64,000 nucleotides of DNA. Origin: Pontibacter burrus. GTDB lineage: Bacteria; Bacteroidota; Bacteroidia; Cytophagales; Hymenobacteraceae. The stretch covers positions 930,001 through 994,000 of the forward strand of contig NZ_JAAGWD010000001.1 of the NCBI RefSeq assembly GCF_010686685.1. Reading direction: 5' to 3'. Positions 60,834-64,000 of this stretch are shown one piece after another; the stretch's first letter is position 1, and each line of letters opens with the position of its first letter. The notes under the pieces were generated by a model. That model was not told the origin of the DNA, made no database searches, and worked only from the letters and a program-made list of their open reading frames with translations. A program made the translations under genes and the position numbers.

Positions 60834-61430
60834 TCAGAAAAAGATATTGGCTTTCATCATCAGGATCAGGGAGATTCCTGCTACAGCACTCGAAAGCACC
60901 ATTATCCAGTCGCGGCGTTTGGCATTGAACAGGTTCTGAATTAGGAACGCCACGATCAGCACCAGAAATACAAAAAGCAACTGGCTCAGTTCTATACCCA
61001 CATTAAAAGCCAGCATTTTGAGCCAGGCATCGTCACCGCGGCGAAACAATGATTTCAGGTGATTCGAGAACCCTAAACCGTGCACCAACCCTATGAGAAC
61101 CGCAACCAGGTTATAGACCGAGAAAATGGTGTGTTGCTTATTGGCGGCACCTTTCAGCCTGAAAAAGTTTATAACACAGACTAAGAAGATCGTAGCCGGC
61201 ATCAGGAACCGGATAAGCCCTTTATCGAATTGGATAATGTGAAATGCTGATAGGGCAAGGGCTATGGAGAGGCCAATGGTGAAGCAGGTAATGAGTGCAA
61301 CTACCCTTCGCCAATCACCTATAGTATAAACAGCGCACAAAGCAATCAGGAGCAGCAGATGATCATAAGCTTTCAGGTCAAAGACATGATGAAAACCCAG
61401 CTCCAGGTAAGTATAAAATACAGTTGACAA
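60834..61430 (-). CDS. HupE/UreJ-family membrane protein
   Basis: This 198-aa protein has about six membrane segments and the family marks GFHHVFDLKAYDHLLLLIAL (about 12-31), GLVHGLGFS (about 113-121) and FNVGIELSQLLFVF. HupE/UreJ proteins are linked to nickel or cobalt uptake in hydrogenase and urease operons, but no such genes are in the window; the HupE/UreJ_2 subgroup in Bacteroidota stands alone, with unknown role. It is divergent from the YoaK-like gene. Confidence 0.88.
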   Translation of the reverse strand: MSTVFYTYLELGFHHVFDLKAYDHLLLLIALCAVYTIGDWRRVVALITCFTIGLSIALALSAFHIIQFDKGLIRFLMPATIFLVCVINFFRLKGAANKQHTIFSVYNLVAVLIGLVHGLGFSNHLKSLFRRGDDAWLKMLAFNVGIELSQLLFVFLVLIVAFLIQNLFNAKRRDWIMVLSSAVAGISLILMMKANIFF

Positions 61431-61479
61431 GATGCTTGATGTATGGTTGGCAAAAGTTAGACGGTAAATTACAGGATTA

Positions 61480-61487
61480 TACTTTTG
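61480..61487 (+). promoter_or_regulatory. Candidate -7 box for the YoaK-like gene
   Basis: TACTTTTG fits TAnnTTTG, 100 bases before the ATG. The -33 element is not clear. Confidence 0.35.
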
Positions 61488-61587
61488 TGTGCAACAAGAT
61501 ATAGTTGCGTATTTCCTGAACTATAGCAACAAGATAAATTTGCTTTGTTAAGAGGCACAGTCGTCTAAAAATTATTACCTTTTATTT

Positions 61588-62322
61588 ATGTTAAGGCACT
61601 TAGGCAATCGCAGAAATTTCAGGCATAATATAAAGCTGGCAGCTATACTTTGTCTTACTGCCGGTTTTGTAAATATTGCCGGGTTGCTTGCATTTGCTGT
61701 ACTCACTACAAACGTTACAGGCCATGTCGCTTTTTTTGCAGAGAACCTGGCGCAGGGCGACTTTCGTGGTGCCCGGATCATCGGCCTCTGGATGTTAATG
61801 TTTCTGACGGGAGCATTTACCTCGAGCTTTATAATTAGCAGAATAGGCCGCGATCAGGTATTTGCTTATACATTGCCTATACTGCTAGAGATTTGTATAC
61901 TGTTAGTGAATGGCATTTATGGCTATAGTTACGATGGGAGCCTGATTAAGGCAGAGCTCTTTGCAGGTAGCCTGTTATTTGCAATGGGCCTGCAGAATGC
62001 CATGGTGTCCATGATCTCAGGCTCTGTAGTACGTACTACGCACCTCACAGGCATTTTCACAGATCTGGGTATAGAACTGGCAGCAGCTACCTTGCCAGCA
62101 GCCCTTAAAAAGCATGGGTTAAAACAGCGGATCGTGCTCCGGATCGTTATCATCCTGTTCTTTTTGGGAGGGGCTATAGCCGGGGGCTATGTGTTTCCGC
62201 TGCTTCGGCATTATACTTTCCTGATTCCGGCAGGACTCCTGTTTATAGCTATGTTCTACGATATCTCAAGGATGAGACTTAAAAAACTGGTTCGGTACCT
62301 GCGCTACAGACTCAGGTTGTAG
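61588..62322 (+). CDS. YoaK-family (DUF1275) membrane protein
   Basis: This 244-aa protein has about six membrane segments. It opens with a hydrophobic helix containing LTAGFVNIAGLLAF, then TTNVTGHVAFFAENLA (about 40-55), LFAMGLQNAMVS and VRTTHLTGIFTDLGIELA, the typical DUF1275 pattern. Its role is unknown; it is usually described as a transporter-like membrane protein. It is convergent with the DUF4142 lipoprotein gene and they share a terminator. Confidence 0.85.
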   Translation: MLRHLGNRRNFRHNIKLAAILCLTAGFVNIAGLLAFAVLTTNVTGHVAFFAENLAQGDFRGARIIGLWMLMFLTGAFTSSFIISRIGRDQVFAYTLPILLEICILLVNGIYGYSYDGSLIKAELFAGSLLFAMGLQNAMVSMISGSVVRTTHLTGIFTDLGIELAAATLPAALKKHGLKQRIVLRIVIILFFLGGAIAGGYVFPLLRHYTFLIPAGLLFIAMFYDISRMRLKKLVRYLRYRLRL

Positions 62323-62332
62323 TAAAATAAAA

Positions 62333-62360
62333 GCGCCGGCAAACTATAGTTTACCGGCGC
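62333..62360. terminator. Bidirectional terminator with AACTATAGTT in its loop
   Basis: GCGCCGGCAAAC (62333-62344) faces GTTTACCGGCGC (62349-62360), with one mismatch. The centre is the full palindrome AAACTATAGTTT, so the whole hairpin is a near-perfect palindrome. Confidence 0.8.
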
Positions 62361-62382
62361 ACTACCTATAGTTTAATTTGTA

Positions 62383-63006
62383 TTAATCTACATTATCTTC
62401 AATATCAGAAGCCATTTGTCTGTGAGATTGTAGTGTAGGCAAAGTTTTGGTTGCAAACGCTTTTACAGTCGGGTCCTGTGCATTTCGGCTTTTCGCTTCA
62501 AACATGGCGATATCCATTTCGTGGGCACGCTCCATTATATCCATGTATTTTTCGTTGAAGTTGTTGCCGGTATAGTTGTTCAGTTCATCCATCATTTGCT
62601 GGTGCATCGGCATCAACGCCTGTGTCAGGCTCATACCCATTTGCGAGGCTATAGTACCCATTTCCTGCGTTGCCTGCGTGTGATGGTCGACCATCATCTT
62701 GGCGTAGTCTTTTACTTTCTGGTCGGTGGCGCGCTGCTGTGCAAGATTACCAGCCTGTACCTCAAAAGCATTGCTGCTGGCTGCTGTCGACATAAACGTG
62801 GCATCATCCATGTTGGTCATAGTAGTCATGTCGCCGGTTGTTGTGGTGGTGCTGGTTGCATTTCCTGTGTCTGTTCCCGTCATGTCACCAGTGTCCTGTG
62901 TGGTCATGTCGCCGGTTGTGGTAGTATCGGTTGTAGTGTCTGTGCTGGAACAGGCGGAGCCCACTAGCATAGCGCCGGCAGCGAATAAGAATAGTAGTTT
63001 TTTCAT
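62383..63006 (-). CDS. DUF4142 lipoprotein
   Basis: This 207-aa exported protein has the lipobox VGSAC (Cys19), a Thr/Asp/Gly-rich low-complexity linker (about 20-66, with repeated TGDMT units) and a DUF4142 helical domain (about 67-205; DATFMSTAASSNAFEVQAG, KMMVDHHTQATQEM). The His-rich helical bundle recalls ferritin-like folds, but metal binding is not proven. It is convergent with the YoaK-like gene. Confidence 0.9.
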   Translation of the reverse strand: MKKLLFLFAAGAMLVGSACSSTDTTTDTTTTGDMTTQDTGDMTGTDTGNATSTTTTTGDMTTMTNMDDATFMSTAASSNAFEVQAGNLAQQRATDQKVKDYAKMMVDHHTQATQEMGTIASQMGMSLTQALMPMHQQMMDELNNYTGNNFNEKYMDIMERAHEMDIAMFEAKSRNAQDPTVKAFATKTLPTLQSHRQMASDIEDNVD

Positions 63007-63159
63007 AGCTTTTAAGGAAAATGTTAAAATCAGCTATGTATACGGTCCGATGGGGTAGTGGTTGAGATATAGGTATACAACCCTATGCTTGATAGTAACT
63101 ATAAGGCAGGACCTCCTATCAATATACTTCGGATAGCTGCTTCGTGGCAGGAAAAATAA

Positions 63160-63189
63160 AAAGCACCACTTCAGAAGAAGTGGCGCTTT
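63160..63189 (-). terminator. Terminator after clpB
   Basis: AAAGCACCACTTC (63160-63172) faces GAAGTGGCGCTTT (63177-63189), with one A-C mismatch. The minus-strand side continues into a T-rich run. Confidence 0.8.
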
Positions 63190-63225
63190 CAATGTAGCTA
63201 TACTTTAAACTAATCAATTACTCAT

Positions 63226-64000
63226 TTACTCGTTTGTCGGAATCTGCACATCCACGTTGTTGAAGTGGATGCGGCCATCTTCCAGCACGGCTTCCACCAC
63301 AGAATCTTTGTTGATAGTGCCAGCCAGGATTTCCTTCGACAGCTCGTTAAGTACCTGGCGCTGCAGTACACGCTTCAATGGGCGGGCACCAAACTGCGGA
63401 TCGTAGCCTTGCTCGGCCAGGTAATCCAGCACCTCGTCTGTTGCGATCAGGCGTATGCCGGCTTCGTCCAGACGATCCTGAATATGGCCAAACTGAATGG
63501 TAACGATCTTGCGGATATCCTCCCGGCTCAGCGGACGGAACATCACCAGCTCATCGATACGGTTCAGGAACTCCGGCCTTACCGATTTTTTCAGCAGCTC
63601 GAACACTTCATCCTTTGTCCTCTCAATCACCTCGTCATGGTTTATCTCATCCATCAGCTCAAAGTTGCTTTGGATGATGTGTGAACCGATGTTAGAAGTC
63701 ATGATGATGATCGTGTTCTTGAAGTTCACCACACGGCCTTTGCTGTCTGTCAGGCGACCATCGTCGAGCACCTGCAGCAGAATGTTGAACACATCCGGGT
63801 GCGCTTTCTCGATCTCATCCAACAGTACCACAGAATACGGTTTACGACGCACAGCTTCTGTTAACTGACCACCTTCATCGTAACCCACGTAGCCTGGAGG
63901 TGCCCCAATCATACGGCTCACGGCGTGGCGCTCCTGGTACTCACTCATGTCAATGCGCACCATGGCGTTCTCATCATTGAACAGGTAATCGGCCAGAGCC
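63226..64000 (-). CDS. clpB: ClpB disaggregase, C-terminal part
   Basis: This is the C-terminal part (about 258 residues) of ClpB, open at the right edge of the window. It covers most of the second AAA+ module: [16 protein letters not shown] (pore-loop Tyr), Walker [12 protein letters not shown], sensor [12 protein letters not shown], the Arg finger segment [10 protein letters not shown] and the D2 small domain with sensor [12 protein letters not shown]. ClpB with DnaK rescues aggregated proteins. Its Walker A and N-terminal half lie beyond the window. The reading frame continues through the first in-window Met (63963) to the edge. Confidence 0.95.
   Translation of the reverse strand, partial: ALADYLFNDENAMVRIDMSEYQERHAVSRMIGAPPGYVGYDEGGQLTEAVRRKPYSVVLLDEIEKAHPDVFNILLQVLDDGRLTDSKGRVVNFKNTIIIMTSNIGSHIIQSNFELMDEINHDEVIERTKDEVFELLKKSVRPEFLNRIDELVMFRPLSREDIRKIVTIQFGHIQDRLDEAGIRLIATDEVLDYLAEQGYDPQFGARPLKRVLQRQVLNELSKEILAGTINKDSVVEAVLEDGRIHFNNVDVQIPTNE

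Noticed and set aside
60834..61430. HupE-like gene as evidence for urease or hydrogenase
   Set aside because: No urease, hydrogenase or nickel-enzyme gene occurs in the window; this subgroup is often found alone.
62800..62960. Thr/Asp repeat in the DUF4142 gene as a regulatory DNA repeat
   Set aside because: It is an in-frame low-complexity linker of a lipoprotein, which explains the DNA repeats.
1..64000. CTATAG as a restriction recognition site
   Set aside because: Restriction sites tend to be avoided, not enriched; no restriction or methylase gene is visible in the window. Methylation as a mark is not excluded.

Overview
The window is a 64-kb stretch of a bacterial chromosome, most probably from the Bacteroidota (order Cytophagales, perhaps Hymenobacteraceae such as Pontibacter). 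This is inferred from gene content: DUF4142, HupE/UreJ_2-type and DUF2339/DUF3999 proteins, a four-helix-bundle (S23-type) gene, a short NuoG without a molybdopterin domain, lipoproteins, and promoters of the TTTG / TAnnTTTG type. I saw no tRNA, rRNA, CRISPR array, prophage or transposase.

Layout. 1-2.7 kb: 3' end of accD, two tandem glycine-zipper/OmpA lipoproteins and a 43-aa lipoprotein. 3.3-16 kb: mostly single genes: a YjdF-like membrane protein, a PhoD-like phosphatase, an MBL-fold hydrolase, endonuclease III, an AT-rich acyltransferase, a GT4 glycosyltransferase, a secreted gluzincin-like protein, an alpha/beta hydrolase, an AT-rich unknown, an LD-carboxypeptidase and an AbgT transporter. 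16.8-30.4 kb: RidA-like protein, radical SAM/SPASM-like protein, gamma-carbonic anhydrase, CNNM/CBS protein, DsbD, the DUF3999-DUF2339 pair, superoxide dismutase, TadA and two unknowns. 30.7-35.7 kb: an ABC ATPase and an ABC-2 permease fused to an M1 peptidase, separated by an inverted four-helix-bundle gene. 36-40.6 kb: aspS and pruA. 40.7-56.4 kb: all 14 subunits of respiratory complex I (nuoA-J, then nuoK-N after a 2.2-kb interruption). 56.7-64 kb: YjjG-type nucleotidase with an ArsR regulator, NDH-2, HupE-like and YoaK-like membrane proteins, a DUF4142 lipoprotein and the 3' part of clpB.

How the genes fit together. Complex I and a single-subunit NDH-2 give two NADH entry points to the quinone pool, and PruA upstream of nuo makes NADH from proline. 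DsbD, SOD and the envelope lipoproteins point to an aerobic Gram-negative envelope. Several convergent gene pairs share one bidirectional terminator, some with perfect stems of 18-27 bp.

The most unusual feature is not a gene. The palindrome AACTATAGTT (core CTATAG) recurs throughout the window: in spacers, just after stop codons, in terminator loops and inside genes, where it reads as Thr-Ile-Val or Tyr-Ser. It also punctuates four long composite intergenic elements (about 2.78-3.32, 16.16-16.77, 38.07-38.69 and 49.15-49.75 kb) and one short one (28.93-29.06 kb), built from the same five or six modules. One composite splits the complex I locus. Smaller AT-rich or dyad repeats sit in the nuoD/E, nuoE/F and nuoF/G spacers and around the four-helix-bundle and radical SAM genes. 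All functional ideas about these repeats are inference.
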